Below are positions 31,014 through 39,959 of a stretch of 64,000 bases of DNA, in pieces (the first letter of the stretch is position 1; every line of letters begins with the position of its first letter). The position numbers and the translations under genes are program-made. Source of the stretch: Streptomyces sp. CB02400 (GTDB lineage: Bacteria; Actinomycetota; Actinomycetes; Streptomycetales; Streptomycetaceae); contig NZ_LIWB01000006.1 of the NCBI RefSeq assembly GCF_001905725.1, positions 372,001-436,000 on the forward strand, read 5' to 3'. The notes beneath the pieces are model-generated. The model was not told the origin of the DNA. It worked only from the letters and a program-made list of their open reading frames with translations, and made no database searches.

Positions 31014-32499
31014 CTCCGCAGTGGGTGCGGCGCAGCTCGCCCGGCTGCTCAACTCCCAGCAGGACCGCCCGGCCGGCCCCGGGACCCGCCGCCCGCCCGC
31101 CTACCGCGCGCTCGCCGACGGCATCCGTCTGCTGGTGCTGGAAGGACGCGTACCGGTGGCCGCGCGGCTGCCCGCCGAGCGGGAACTGGCCCTCGCCCTC
31201 TCCGTCAGCCGCACCACCGTCGCCGCCGCCTACGAGGCGCTGCGCACCGAGGGGTTCCTGGAGTCACGGCGCGGCGCGGGCAGCTGGACCGCGGTCCCGG
31301 CCGGCAATCCGGTGCCCGCGCGGGGACTCGAACCACTGCCGCCCGAGGCCCTCGGCTCGATGATCGACCTCGGCTGCGCCGCGCTGCCCGCGCCCGAGCC
31401 CTGGCTCACCCGGGCCGTCCAGGGCGCGCTGGAGGAGCTTCCGCCGTACGCGCACACCCATGGCGACTATCCCGCCGGGCTGCCCGCGCTGCGCTCGATG
31501 ATCGCGGACCGCTACACCGCGCGGGGCATCCCGACCATGCCCGAGCAGATCATGGTGACGACCGGCGCCATGGGCGCCATCGACGCCATCTGCCACCTCT
31601 TCGGGGGACGCGGCGAGCGCATCGCCGTCGAGTCGCCGTCCTACGCCAACATCCTCCAGCTGATGCGGGAGGCCGGGGCCCGGCTCGTCCCCGTCGCCAT
31701 GGCCGAGGGCCTGACCGGCTGGGACCTGGACCGCTGGCGCCAGGTGCTGCGCGAGGCGGCGCCCCGGATCGCGTACGTCGTGGCCGACTTCCACAACCCG
31801 ACCGGCGCGCTCGCCGACGAGGACCAGCGACGCCGCCTGGTGGACGCGGCACGTTCCGCGGGCACGGTGCTGGTCGCCGACGAGACGATGAGCGAGCTGT
31901 GGCTCGACCCGGACGTGGAGATGCCGCGCCCGGTGTGCGCCTTCGACCCGGCCGGGTCCACGGTGATCACGGTCGGCTCGGCGAGCAAGGCCTTCTGGGC
32001 CGGCATGCGCATCGGCTGGGTGCGCGCGGCCCCCGATGTCGTCCGCAGCCTCGTCGCCGCACGCGCGTACGCCGATCTGGGCACGCCCGTGCTGGAACAG
32101 CTGGCCGTGAACTGGCTGTTCGGCACCGGTGGCTGGGAACAGGCCGTGGAGGTACGACGCGCCCAGGCCCGGCAGAACCGGGACGAGCTGGTGACCGCGG
32201 TACGGCGGGAGCTGCCCGACTGGGAGTTCGAGGTACCGCGCGGCGGCCTCACCCTGTGGGTGCGCACCGGCGGCCTCTCGGGCTCCCGCCTCGCCGAGGC
32301 GGGCGAACGGGTGGGCGTCCGGGTCCCGTCCGGCCCCCGCTTCGGCGTCGACGGAGCCTTCGAGGGCTACGTACGCCTCCCCTTCACGGTGGGCGGCGCG
32401 GTGGCGGAGGAGGCGGCGGTCCGCCTCTCCGCAGCAGCCCGAATCGTAGAAACAGGCGGCACCTCGGGCACGGAAACCCCCCGCACATTCGTGGCGTAA
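31000..32499 (+). CDS. MocR-type regulator (GntR HTH plus aminotransferase-like domain)
   Basis: A 499-aa fusion regulator. The N-terminal GntR winged helix (about 28-100) reads AYRALADGIRLLVLEGRVPV and RLPAERELALALSVSRTTVA. A fold-type I aminotransferase-like domain (about 120-485) shows VTTGAMGAIDAICHLFGGRG, YVVADFHNPTGALADEDQRR and the PLP lysine in VGSASKAFWAGMRIGWVRA (K330). The PLP-binding residues look intact. The ATG at 31000 has AAAGGTGG somewhat far upstream; GTG at 31003 is an alternative. Divergent from the YczE-like membrane protein, which it most likely controls. The effector is probably a PLP-linked amine or amino acid; this is inference. Confidence 0.9.
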   Translation: MVQWTSAVGAAQLARLLNSQQDRPAGPGTRRPPAYRALADGIRLLVLEGRVPVAARLPAERELALALSVSRTTVAAAYEALRTEGFLESRRGAGSWTAVPAGNPVPARGLEPLPPEALGSMIDLGCAALPAPEPWLTRAVQGALEELPPYAHTHGDYPAGLPALRSMIADRYTARGIPTMPEQIMVTTGAMGAIDAICHLFGGRGERIAVESPSYANILQLMREAGARLVPVAMAEGLTGWDLDRWRQVLREAAPRIAYVVADFHNPTGALADEDQRRRLVDAARSAGTVLVADETMSELWLDPDVEMPRPVCAFDPAGSTVITVGSASKAFWAGMRIGWVRAAPDVVRSLVAARAYADLGTPVLEQLAVNWLFGTGGWEQAVEVRRAQARQNRDELVTAVRRELPDWEFEVPRGGLTLWVRTGGLSGSRLAEAGERVGVRVPSGPRFGVDGAFEGYVRLPFTVGGAVAEEAAVRLSAAARIVETGGTSGTETPRTFVA

Positions 32500-32568
32500 C
32501 CAGGGCGCCGGTGCCGATTCGACCGCGGGCAGTCGTGCAGACCTCCAGAGAGGTGACGGTGCCCCTGC

Positions 32569-32650
32569 AACTGCGGGCAACCGTGCCTTCCCCAGTGCCT
32601 CAAGGGCCTGGGAGGTCCCCCCAGGGCGGCACGGGTGGGCGCAGCGGCAC
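32569..32650. repeat. 82-bp dispersed repeat, copy 2
   Basis: Matches 14792-14873 at 77 of 82 positions with no gap. It again sits between two convergent genes, here the MocR and FtsK-like genes. A partial related unit (GCGGGCAGTCGTGC) stands just before it at about 32525-32538. Confidence 0.8.
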
Positions 32651-32701
32651 GTGCCACAAGGCACCTCTCCAACGGCAGAACCCGTGGGCACCGACGGTCG
32701 G

Positions 32702-34351
32702 CTAGGTGGTGGGCTCCACCACCGCCTCCTCGGCCTCGGCGCCGGCCGCCGCCACCTTCTCCACCCTCACCTTGTCGAGACGCACAGCCTCCACCACCCC
32801 CGCCTCCAGCCGCTCCGGCTCCTCATCCGCAGGCGTCGTCCGCGCCGGCAACAGCTCCAGCACCGCCTGCCGCTCCGCCTCACTGGTCGCGTCGTCGTAC
32901 GGATCCGGCGTCGCCGGAACCTGAAGACGGTGGACCGGCCCCGATCCCAGCCGGGCGTAACCGCGCCCCGGCGGCACCTGGTCGACCGGCGTGGTGTGCG
33001 GCGGCGCCCCCAGGACGGCCCTCAGCTCCTCCGCCGTCGCGGGCCCGAGGACGACACGCGCGCGCGTGTGCTGCCGTACCGGATCGCTGAGGCCCTCCAG
33101 ACCGTCGAGCTGCTCGGCGACGACCACGGTGACGTTCGCCGGACGGCCGTGCCGCAGCGGAACCTGGAGCAGCGACTGGGGATCCTCGCGGCCGTCCGCG
33201 GCGGCCAGGTGCGTGAACGCGCTCGGCCGGTCCAGCAGCAGCCACAGGGGACGCCTGGTGTCCTCGGGCGGCGGGTCGCCCGCCTGATGCGCCCGGTTGG
33301 CCGCGATCAGCCGGCGCTCCGTCTCGTGCGCGGCCCACTCCAGGCTGGTCAGCGCCCCCGTCAGCCCGCACTCCACGGCGAGCACGCCGTCCCGGCCGGT
33401 CAGGCAGGCGTACTCGCCGGTACCACCGCCGTCGACGATCACCACGTCGCCGTGGCGCAGGGCCTGCAGGGCGATCGAGCGCAGCAGTGTCGAGGTGCCG
33501 CTGCCCGGCTGGCCGGCCACGAGCAGATGGGGCTCGGTGGAACGGATGCCGGTGCGCCAGACGACGGGCGGGACATCGCGCCGCTCCTCGCCGTGGGCGC
33601 CGTGGGTGAGCGGCAGCGTCCGCTGCACCCCGGTGGGATCGGTGAAGCCGAGGACCGTCTCACCGGGGGCCGTGACGAAGGGCTGGGCGGCGATGTCGGT
33701 GGGCAGGGGCGCGAGGACGCGGACCGTGAGCTGGTTGGCCTCCTCGTCCCACGCGAAGTGGTACTCGCGGCCACGCCCCGATTTCGCGCCGAGCAGATGC
33801 TCGATCCGCGCCCGTGACTCCGGCTCGCCGTCGGTGAAGTAGGCGGGGTAGCCGATCACCAGGTGCGCGATCCGGCCGGTGGAGTCGAACGCGTACTCGG
33901 AGAAGACCTTCCCCCAGTCGCCGCCGTGGGCGTAGAGCGGTTCGGGGTCCTCGGCGGCGGAGAAGTACGGCACCAGGGCCTCGTAGAGCGACTTCAGGCG
34001 CTGGGCCTGCGACGCGTCGGGGCCGGCGGACGCCGAGGGGGAGCGGTCCCGGCCCTGCCAGGCCGCCGCCGCCATCAGAGTGATGACGGCGAGCAGGGGA
34101 CCGTACGGCGCGAGCGCCACGACCAGCAGGACCGAGGCCACCAGGAAGAGCAGTGCGCCGCGCCGGTCCTTGGGCGTGCCGGCCCACCTGCGCCGCCCGG
34201 CCGAGGCCAGTCGGCGCAGACCGCGCGTGATGGTGATCAGCGGATGGAGGACGTCCGTGGCGCCGTCGGCCGCCGTCCTGGCCAGTTCCCGGCTCCGGGC
34301 GAGCTGTGCGCCGCCGTTGCTCAGGATGCGGGGGAGTGGGCGCCGGGCCAC
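32702..34351 (-). CDS. FtsK/TraB-like membrane ATPase homologue with degenerate P-loop
   Basis: A 549-aa protein. Two membrane helices lie at about 65-95 (GALLFLVASVLLVVALAPYG; PLLAVITLMAAAAWQG). A region resembling the pre-motor part of FtsK-like proteins follows, then a RecA-like domain. Where Walker A is expected the sequence is VAGQPGSGTSTLLRSIALQA, with Thr286 where the P-loop Lys should be. The Walker B-like strand is RRPLWLLLDRPSAFTHL, with Asp-Arg instead of Asp-Glu. It may bind but probably not hydrolyse ATP normally. The GTG at 34351-34349 follows CTGGAGACAGCA. It forms a pair with the 64-aa membrane protein upstream. A DNA-transfer or sporulation role is possible but unproven. Confidence 0.75.
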   Translation of the reverse strand: MARRPLPRILSNGGAQLARSRELARTAADGATDVLHPLITITRGLRRLASAGRRRWAGTPKDRRGALLFLVASVLLVVALAPYGPLLAVITLMAAAAWQGRDRSPSASAGPDASQAQRLKSLYEALVPYFSAAEDPEPLYAHGGDWGKVFSEYAFDSTGRIAHLVIGYPAYFTDGEPESRARIEHLLGAKSGRGREYHFAWDEEANQLTVRVLAPLPTDIAAQPFVTAPGETVLGFTDPTGVQRTLPLTHGAHGEERRDVPPVVWRTGIRSTEPHLLVAGQPGSGTSTLLRSIALQALRHGDVVIVDGGGTGEYACLTGRDGVLAVECGLTGALTSLEWAAHETERRLIAANRAHQAGDPPPEDTRRPLWLLLDRPSAFTHLAAADGREDPQSLLQVPLRHGRPANVTVVVAEQLDGLEGLSDPVRQHTRARVVLGPATAEELRAVLGAPPHTTPVDQVPPGRGYARLGSGPVHRLQVPATPDPYDDATSEAERQAVLELLPARTTPADEEPERLEAGVVEAVRLDKVRVEKVAAAGAEAEEAVVEPTT

Positions 34352-34400
34352 TGCTGTCTCCAGAGGGTGCGTACGGGCGGACGGTGCGGGGTCGGGCGGA

Positions 34401-34595
34401 TCAGAACTTGAATCCGCCCAGGAGGCCGGCCAGGCTTTCGCCGCCCGCCTTGATGCTGGGTGCGATGGCCGTGCTGGCCAGATAGAAGCCGAAGAGCATC
34501 GCCACCAGGGCGTGCGACGCCTTCAGTCCGTCCTTGCGGAAGAAGATGAAGACGACGATGCCGAGCAGCACCACGCATGAGATAGAGACGATCAT
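34401..34595 (-). CDS. 64-aa membrane protein upstream of the FtsK-like gene
   Basis: A small protein with an N-terminal helix (IVSISCVVLLGIVVFIFF), a basic patch (RKDGLKA) and a second helix (SHALVAMLFGFYLASTAIAP). It ends GESLAGLLGGFKF. The ATG at 34595-34593 follows CCAGGAGAACTCAC. It is 49 bp upstream of the FtsK-like gene on the same strand, so the two are probably co-transcribed and may interact in the membrane. This gene pair recalls the small Spd-type partners of plasmid TraB proteins, but no sequence match is claimed. Confidence 0.75.
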   Translation of the reverse strand: MIVSISCVVLLGIVVFIFFRKDGLKASHALVAMLFGFYLASTAIAPSIKAGGESLAGLLGGFKF

Positions 34596-34856
34596 GTGAG
34601 TTCTCCTGGTTTGCGGGGACAGTCACCATGAGTACTGCCAGGATCACAGAATGTATCCATACGATAAAAGGTGCAACTGGGTAGATTCTCGACATTTGCC
34701 CCGAATGGGTCTGCCGTGATCATTGCCCCGGGTGCGACAGGTCATGTGCCCGGTGAGCCAGTACCCTGGCGATTCACCCGTACGGCTCTGCACCGCTCGC
34801 AGACGTACGTCCTGTCCCCGATGCGTGAAGCATGTGCAGTGAGAGGCGGTCCGGCG

Positions 34857-35249
34857 ATGACTGATGCCCCCGACCCCGAGGTCGTGGAGCTGGCGACCAA
34901 GATCTTCGACCTGGCCCGGCGCGGCCGGGCCGAGGAGCTCGTGGCCTACGTCGACGCGGGCGTGCCGGCCGACCTCACCAACGACCGGGGCGACTCCCTC
35001 GTGATGCTCGCCGCGTACCACGGTCACGCCGAGGCGGTGCGCGCGCTGCTGGAGCGCGGCGCCGACGCCGACCGCGTCAACGACCGGGGCCAGACGCCAC
35101 TCGCGGGAGCGGTCTTCAAGGGCGAGACCGAGGTGATCCAGGTCCTTCTGAAGGGTGGCGCGGACCCGTCCGCGGGCACCCCCTCGGCCGTCGACACGGC
35201 CCGGATGTTCGGCCGTACGGAACTGCTCGACCTGTTCGGCGAGCGCTGA
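34857..35249 (+). CDS. ankyrin-repeat protein
   Basis: A 130-aa soluble protein. After a short helix (PEVVELATKIFDLARRGRAE) come about three ankyrin units: VAYVDAGVPADLTNDRGDSL, VMLAAYHGHAEAVRALLERG with ADADRVNDRGQTPLAGAVFK, and GETEVIQVLLKGGADPSAGT. It is a protein-binding scaffold with no enzymatic motif. The ATG at 34857 follows GAGAGGCGG; longer upstream reading (from 34671) includes unlikely coding sequence. Divergent from the 64-aa membrane gene across a comparatively AT-rich patch. Partner unknown. Confidence 0.85.
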   Translation: MTDAPDPEVVELATKIFDLARRGRAEELVAYVDAGVPADLTNDRGDSLVMLAAYHGHAEAVRALLERGADADRVNDRGQTPLAGAVFKGETEVIQVLLKGGADPSAGTPSAVDTARMFGRTELLDLFGER

Positions 35250-35549
35250 GCGACACGCTCTGACCAGCGACGACACAGAAAACGGGGGAGGCGGTACAGG
35301 GCCGCCGAAATTTCGGTCGCGGTAGATGTGACCGCCGGGTCATCATGACGACGTGATTCACGGACGCGATGGCTGGGCAGGTGTTGCCGCACCGCGCGGG
35401 CCGTGATGCGGTCCGCATGGGCCACCGACGAGAGGCAGAGAGAGATGGTCTACAGCAAGCAGGAAACGGCGGGCGCCCCGACGTGTTGTCACGCGGCCAG
35501 GTAATGCACGTCCCCGGTTGCGTCGACGCTTGATGTGAGGCTGTTTCCC
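35250..35549. other. 300-bp intergenic region
   Basis: Between the ankyrin and HEAT-repeat genes, both on the plus strand. No gene or strong hairpin seen; it presumably carries the promoter of the HEAT-repeat gene. Confidence 0.4.
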
Positions 35550-36968
35550 ATGTTCGATCCGGTCATAGCGCCCAGCGGTACGCTGCTCGGCCTGCTCCAG
35601 CGGGGCCGTGGCGACGGCACGCTGCACGCGCTCACCGCCCCGCGCTCCGAAGCGCTCGCGGCGCTGAACCACTGTGTGCTGCACGACCCGCGCCACGACT
35701 GGCAGGTGGAGAACCGCTCCCTGTACTACGCCCGCCTCTACCTCGATCTGCACGGCGAACTGGACGCGATCGAGGCCCACCTCTTCGACCCCGAGGACGT
35801 CCTCGACACCGACGAGTCCCGCACCGGACTCGCCCTCGCGGTCCTCGGGCACCTCGCCTCCTACGGCAGGCGGGACGCCCTCGACCTGCTGCGCAGGTAC
35901 GCCGCCCACGGCACCAACTGGGCCTGGGCCCTGGACGAGCTGGCCCTCCGGGACGACGACGCGGGCCTGCGCGCCCTGGCCGCCCCGGTCCTCGCGCGGT
36001 TCACCACCGACGCCGAGGGCGAGGCGGAACTCGCCGCCACCGTCCGTGACGCCTTCGAACCACGGCCCTGGCGACTGTGGGCCGACGACCCCCGCGAGTC
36101 CGTCGCCACACGCGTGCGCGCCGCCCAGGAGGCCGGGTCCTTCGACCGCTGGCAGCGGCAGATGCGCCCCACCGGGCCCCGGCCCGGCTGGAGCGTGCGG
36201 GCGGTGTTCGAGTGGGCCCAGCAAGGCGTCGAGCGCGGTGCCGCGCTCCATGTCCCGGCCGCCCGCTGCCTCACCGCCGTGGCGGGTCCCGAGGACCGGC
36301 CCGAGATCGTCCGGGCCGCCCAGGACGGCACCGAGGGAGCCCGGTGCACCGCCCTGCGGTATCTCGCCGACGGCAACGATCCCGACGCCCTCGGCCTGAT
36401 CGAGGGCGCCGTGACCACCGGCTCGACGGCCGTCGTGGAGGCAGCCGTCGACGCCTTCGAACGCATGCGCTCTCTCGCCGCCGTCGACCGGGCGCGCGGC
36501 TGGGCCCGCCGGCCCGACCCGCTCGGCGCCGCCGCCGGCCGGGTCCTCGCCTGCCGGGGCGGCGTCCAGGACCGTGACCTGGTCCTCGCGGCGCTGCGGG
36601 AGGCGGTACGGGGCGAGGGCCCCGACGCGCCCACCCTGTGGACCCTCGTCGACGGCGCCGGACGCCTCGGCATCGCCTGCGCCGCCCCCGTGCTCCGCCA
36701 CATCTACCGCGAGACCGCCTCGTCCCACCTGCGGGGCCGCGCCGCCCGCGCCCTCGCCGCGACCGACCCCTCCTACGGCACCGGTTTCGCCGTCGAGTGC
36801 CTGTGGGACTGCGAGGAGACCACCCGCGAGATCGCCGCCCGGCACGCCGAGACCGGGGACAACCGGGTCGTCGAACGCCTGCGCCGGCTCGCCGCGGACC
36901 CGGCAGAGGAAGCCGAGGTGCAGACCGCCGTACGCAGCCGGATCGGCCCGGAGGAGACCGCCGTGTGA
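35550..36968 (+). CDS. HEAT-repeat protein
   Basis: A 472-aa, almost fully helical protein made of HEAT-like repeats (LALAVLGHLASYGRRDALDL; LRRYAAHGTNWAWALDELAL; AARCLTAVAGPEDRPEIVRA; ARCTALRYLADGNDPDALGL). The acidic and His-rich N-terminal part includes HDWQVENRSLYYARLYLDLH. No enzyme motif. The ATG at 35550 with upstream GTGAGGC is preferred; a GTG at 35535 would add five residues. It likely serves as a scaffold. The only contextual clue is adjacency to another repeat-scaffold protein (ankyrin). Confidence 0.8.
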   Translation: MFDPVIAPSGTLLGLLQRGRGDGTLHALTAPRSEALAALNHCVLHDPRHDWQVENRSLYYARLYLDLHGELDAIEAHLFDPEDVLDTDESRTGLALAVLGHLASYGRRDALDLLRRYAAHGTNWAWALDELALRDDDAGLRALAAPVLARFTTDAEGEAELAATVRDAFEPRPWRLWADDPRESVATRVRAAQEAGSFDRWQRQMRPTGPRPGWSVRAVFEWAQQGVERGAALHVPAARCLTAVAGPEDRPEIVRAAQDGTEGARCTALRYLADGNDPDALGLIEGAVTTGSTAVVEAAVDAFERMRSLAAVDRARGWARRPDPLGAAAGRVLACRGGVQDRDLVLAALREAVRGEGPDAPTLWTLVDGAGRLGIACAAPVLRHIYRETASSHLRGRAARALAATDPSYGTGFAVECLWDCEETTREIAARHAETGDNRVVERLRRLAADPAEEAEVQTAVRSRIGPEETAV

Positions 36969-37654
36969 CCCGTCGGCGGACGGCCCCGCGGGTCAGGTGC
37001 GCGTGGACGCCGCCTGACCCGCGCGGGTGCGGGAGGCGACGCTGACGGCGCGTTCCCCGCCGGGAAAGATCAACGGTGACGTGACCACGTCCGGCGCGGT
37101 GACAGCACCGGTAGGCGAGTCGTCATCGTGACCGAGTCCTCTCCCCCGAACCGTCCGAACACCTCGTCGCCGCCTCCCCGCCGACGCGGACGACGCCCCC
37201 CGACGACCGGGCGCCCGCCCCGTCGCCCGCGCCCCCTCCCTTCCGCCGCCCGGCTCCCCCCGGTCCGCGTCGCCCTCCCCGACCGGCACCTGACCGCCGC
37301 GGTCGCCGAACACCGGTCTGACGTCGTCCGTTTGGCCGTTCCCTTCGCCTCTGGCGTCCACCAGTCGGGCCACCCGGCCGGTGCACCGACCTGCCCTCCC
37401 CGACCGGCACCTGACCGCCGCGGTCGCCGAACACCGGTCTGACGTCGTCCGTTTGGCCGTTCCCTTCGCCTCTGGCGTCCACCAGTCGGGCCACCCGGCC
37501 GGGTGCACCGACCTGCCCTCCCCAGCCGTCGACGACATGAGCCACCACGCGTGGGGCACCGGTGTCCGCCTGGACCCACGGACCTCCGCCGCCGTCCCGG
37601 CAGCCCTGGCCGCGTTGTCGACGGGGAACAGCACCCCGGCCCCGCCTGACCTGT
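36969..37654. other. 686-bp stretch without a confident gene
   Basis: Several overlapping frames are open on both strands, but none has a recognisable motif. The plus-strand frame beginning at 37128 (MTESSPPNRPNTSSPPPRRR) is low-complexity and stops inside the second repeat unit. The dominant feature is the tandem duplication at 37272-37514. The stretch may be a decayed gene. Confidence 0.5.
37272..37514. repeat. 121-bp tandem duplication
   Basis: Unit 1 (37272-37392) and unit 2 (37393-37514) are almost identical. Each begins GCCCTCCCCGACCGGCACCT and includes CCGTTTGGCCGTTCCCTTCG. Unit 2 has one extra G near its end (GGCCGGGTGCACC against GGCCGGTGCACC). A third unit starts (GCCCTCCCC at 37515) but diverges at once. 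Confidence 0.9.
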
Positions 37655-38545
37655 TCAGCCGATCACGCCGGACAGGTGCCGGCGGCGTACGGCGACGAAG
37701 CGGACCGGCGTGCCGGGGCGTGCCTGTGCGGCGGCCGGGAGGTCGGCGGGGTGGACGACCGCGATCACCGGGTAGCCGCCGGTGGTCGGATGGTCGGCCA
37801 GGAAGACCACCGGCGTGCCGTCGGGCGGCACCTGGACCGAGCCCAGCACCATCCCCTCGCTGGGGAGTTCGTCCCGCCGGGCCCGTTCCAGGGCCGGCCC
37901 GGTCGTGCGCAGCCCGATGCGGTTGCTCGCCGGCGACACGTGGTACGTGCGGGACGTGAGGAGCCGTACGGCGGCCGGGGTGAACCAGTCGTCGCGCGGG
38001 CCCGGCGTCACCCGCAGCACGAGCTCGTCCGGGGGCGCCGGCTGCGGGGCGACGTCCACGCGCGCGTGGCCCTCCCGCGGAGCGCCGAGGGGAAGCACGG
38101 CACCGTCCGTGAGGGGGGCCGGGCCGAGACCGGAGAGCAGGTCCGTGGAGCGGCTGCCGAGCACCGGTTCGACGGCGACCCCACCGGAGACGGCCACGTA
38201 GGCGCGTACGCCGGAGACCGCCGCCCCGACGTCCAGCACGGACCCGGCACGCACGCGTACCGGCGCTCCCCAGGCGGCCGGCCGGCCGTCCACGGTGACC
38301 GGGCAGGGAGCCCCGGTGACCGCCACGGTGACCGTCGAACGGGGCCGTAGGGAGCAGCCGTCGAGGGTCGTCTCCAGGACTGCCGCGTCCGGCGGGTTGC
38401 CGGCCAGCCGATTGGCGAGCGCCGCCGCGGGCCCGTCCAGTGCCCCGGAGCGGGGCACACCGAGGTGGGCGTGCCCCGGGCGGCCCCGGTCCTGCACGGT
38501 GGTGAGGGCTCCCGCGCGTACGACGGCGAGCGCACGGTCCGTCAT
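37655..38545 (-). CDS. pxpC: 5-oxoprolinase subunit C
   Basis: A 296-aa carboxyltransferase/KipA-type protein. With PxpA and PxpB it forms the ATP-dependent prokaryotic 5-oxoprolinase. Typical features: GALTTVQDRGRPGHAHLGVP at the N-terminus, GALDGPAAALANRLAGNPPD, LRVTPGPRDDWFTPAAVRLL, and SEGMVLGSVQVPPDGTPVVF with the later LADHPTTGGYPVIAVV. The ATG at 38545-38543 overlaps the pxpB stop (ATGA). Last gene of the operon. Confidence 0.92.
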   Translation of the reverse strand: MTDRALAVVRAGALTTVQDRGRPGHAHLGVPRSGALDGPAAALANRLAGNPPDAAVLETTLDGCSLRPRSTVTVAVTGAPCPVTVDGRPAAWGAPVRVRAGSVLDVGAAVSGVRAYVAVSGGVAVEPVLGSRSTDLLSGLGPAPLTDGAVLPLGAPREGHARVDVAPQPAPPDELVLRVTPGPRDDWFTPAAVRLLTSRTYHVSPASNRIGLRTTGPALERARRDELPSEGMVLGSVQVPPDGTPVVFLADHPTTGGYPVIAVVHPADLPAAAQARPGTPVRFVAVRRRHLSGVIG

Positions 38546-39165
38546 ACCGCGGACCCCGGCACCGGGACGAAACGCACCCGCGTGCCGGGGGAGAGCAGCG
38601 CCGCGGGCACGCGCGCGTGGTCCCACAGCACGAGGTCGGTTGTACCGATCAGTTGCCAGCCGCCCGGCGAGGACCGCGGGTACACGCCCGTATAGGGACC
38701 CGCCAGCGCCACCGAGCCGGCCGGAACAGTGGTACGCGGAGTGGCCCGGCGGGGCACGTCGTAGCGCGCCGGCAGACCGGTGAGGTAACCGAAGCCGGGC
38801 GCGAATCCGCAGAAGGCGACACGGAACTCGGTGTCCGCGTGGACACGGGCCACCTCCCGCGCGGGGACACCCCAGTGCGCGGCGACGTCCGCGAGGTCCG
38901 GGCCGTCGTAGCGCACCGGGATCTCGACCGTCTCCCGCGCGCGCGGGAGCACGGGCGGCACCTCGCCGGCGGTCAGTTCGGCGGCCAGCCGGACCGGATC
39001 GGACAGGCCGTCGAGCAGCACCGTACGCGCCGCCGGGACGATCTCGCCGACCGGCAACGAGCCCTCCGCGCGGCGCCGCAGCAGCTCCGCGTGGAGCGCC
39101 TGGGCCTCGTCGCCCGAGGAGACCTCGACGAGCAGGGCGTCCTCGCCGACGGGCAGCACCCTCAT
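38542..39165 (-). CDS. pxpB: 5-oxoprolinase subunit B
   Basis: A 207-aa KipI/allophanate-hydrolase-subunit-1-type protein. Diagnostic segments: VRYDGPDLADVAAHWGVPAR, VAFCGFAPGFGYLTGLPARY (the KipI FxPGFxY signature), and AGPYTGVYPRSSPGGWQLIG. It couples ATP use to 5-oxoproline ring opening with PxpA and PxpC. Four-base overlaps with pxpA upstream and pxpC downstream indicate coupled translation of the complex. Confidence 0.93.
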   Translation of the reverse strand: MRVLPVGEDALLVEVSSGDEAQALHAELLRRRAEGSLPVGEIVPAARTVLLDGLSDPVRLAAELTAGEVPPVLPRARETVEIPVRYDGPDLADVAAHWGVPAREVARVHADTEFRVAFCGFAPGFGYLTGLPARYDVPRRATPRTTVPAGSVALAGPYTGVYPRSSPGGWQLIGTTDLVLWDHARVPAALLSPGTRVRFVPVPGSAV

Positions 39166-39920
39166 ACGAAGGCCTCCACCCGTACCCCGGACGCCTCCAG
39201 CGCGTCGCGCACCCGGCGCGCCAGATCCACCGCGCCGGGCGTGTCACCGTGCAGGCACAGGGAGCGCGCCCGCACCTCGATACGCCGTCCCGAGTGCGCG
39301 TCGACCTCCCCGTGGCGGGCCAGGTCCACCGAGCGGGCCACCACCGACTCCGGGTCGGTGACCACGGCGCCCTCCTGACTGCGTGGCACCAGCGTGCCCC
39401 CGTCGGTGTACGCCCGGTCGGCGAACGCCTCCGTGATCACCGGCAGACCCGCCTTCCCGGCCAGTTCCAGCAGCCGGGAGCCGGGCAGGCCGAGCACGGG
39501 CAGCGTGGCGTCCGCCAGGAGCACCCCGTCGACGACCGCGCCGGCCTGCTCCTCGTCGCGCACCACCCGGTTGTACAGCGCCCCGTGCGGTTTGACGTAC
39601 GCCACGCGGGCGCCCGCCGCGCGGGCGAACACCTCCAGTGCGCCGATCTGGTAGGCGACCTCGGCCGCCAGTTCGGCGGGCGGCACGTCCATCGCGCGCC
39701 GCCCGAACCCGGCCAGGTCCCGGTAGGAGACCTGGGCGCCGATCCGCACCCCGCGTCCGGCGGCGAGCTCGCACACCCGGCGCATGGTGGACGCGTCCCC
39801 GGCGTGGAAACCGCACGCCACGTTGGCACTGGTCACCACGGACAGCAGCCGCTCGTCGTCGGTGAGCCGCCAGCGGCCGAACCCCTCACCGAGGTCGGCG
39901 TTCAGATCGATCGACGTCAT
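39162..39920 (-). CDS. pxpA: 5-oxoprolinase subunit A (LamB/YcsF family)
   Basis: A 252-aa YcsF-family protein, the presumed catalytic subunit of prokaryotic 5-oxoprolinase. Motifs: SIDLNADLGEGFGRWRLTDD, TSANVACGFHAGDASTMRRV, RVAYVKPHGALYNRVVRDEE and SLCLHGDTPGAVDLARRVRD. The ATG at 39920-39918 follows GAAGGACCC. It starts 39 bp after the DUF1445 gene and overlaps pxpB. Confidence 0.94.
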   Translation of the reverse strand: MTSIDLNADLGEGFGRWRLTDDERLLSVVTSANVACGFHAGDASTMRRVCELAAGRGVRIGAQVSYRDLAGFGRRAMDVPPAELAAEVAYQIGALEVFARAAGARVAYVKPHGALYNRVVRDEEQAGAVVDGVLLADATLPVLGLPGSRLLELAGKAGLPVITEAFADRAYTDGGTLVPRSQEGAVVTDPESVVARSVDLARHGEVDAHSGRRIEVRARSLCLHGDTPGAVDLARRVRDALEASGVRVEAFV

Positions 39921-39959
39921 GGGTCCTTCGTTTCTCCTGTCTCGTGCAGCACAGGGCGG

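Noticed and set aside
32702..34595. Integrated conjugative element (TraB-like plus small membrane protein)
   Set aside because: No integrase, replication gene, att repeat or tRNA target is found nearby, and the pair appears to belong to the conserved chromosome core.
37128..37442. 104-aa plus-strand frame in the tandem-repeat stretch
   Set aside because: Low-complexity Pro/Arg start, stop inside the second repeat unit and no recognisable domain; kept only as a possible decayed gene.
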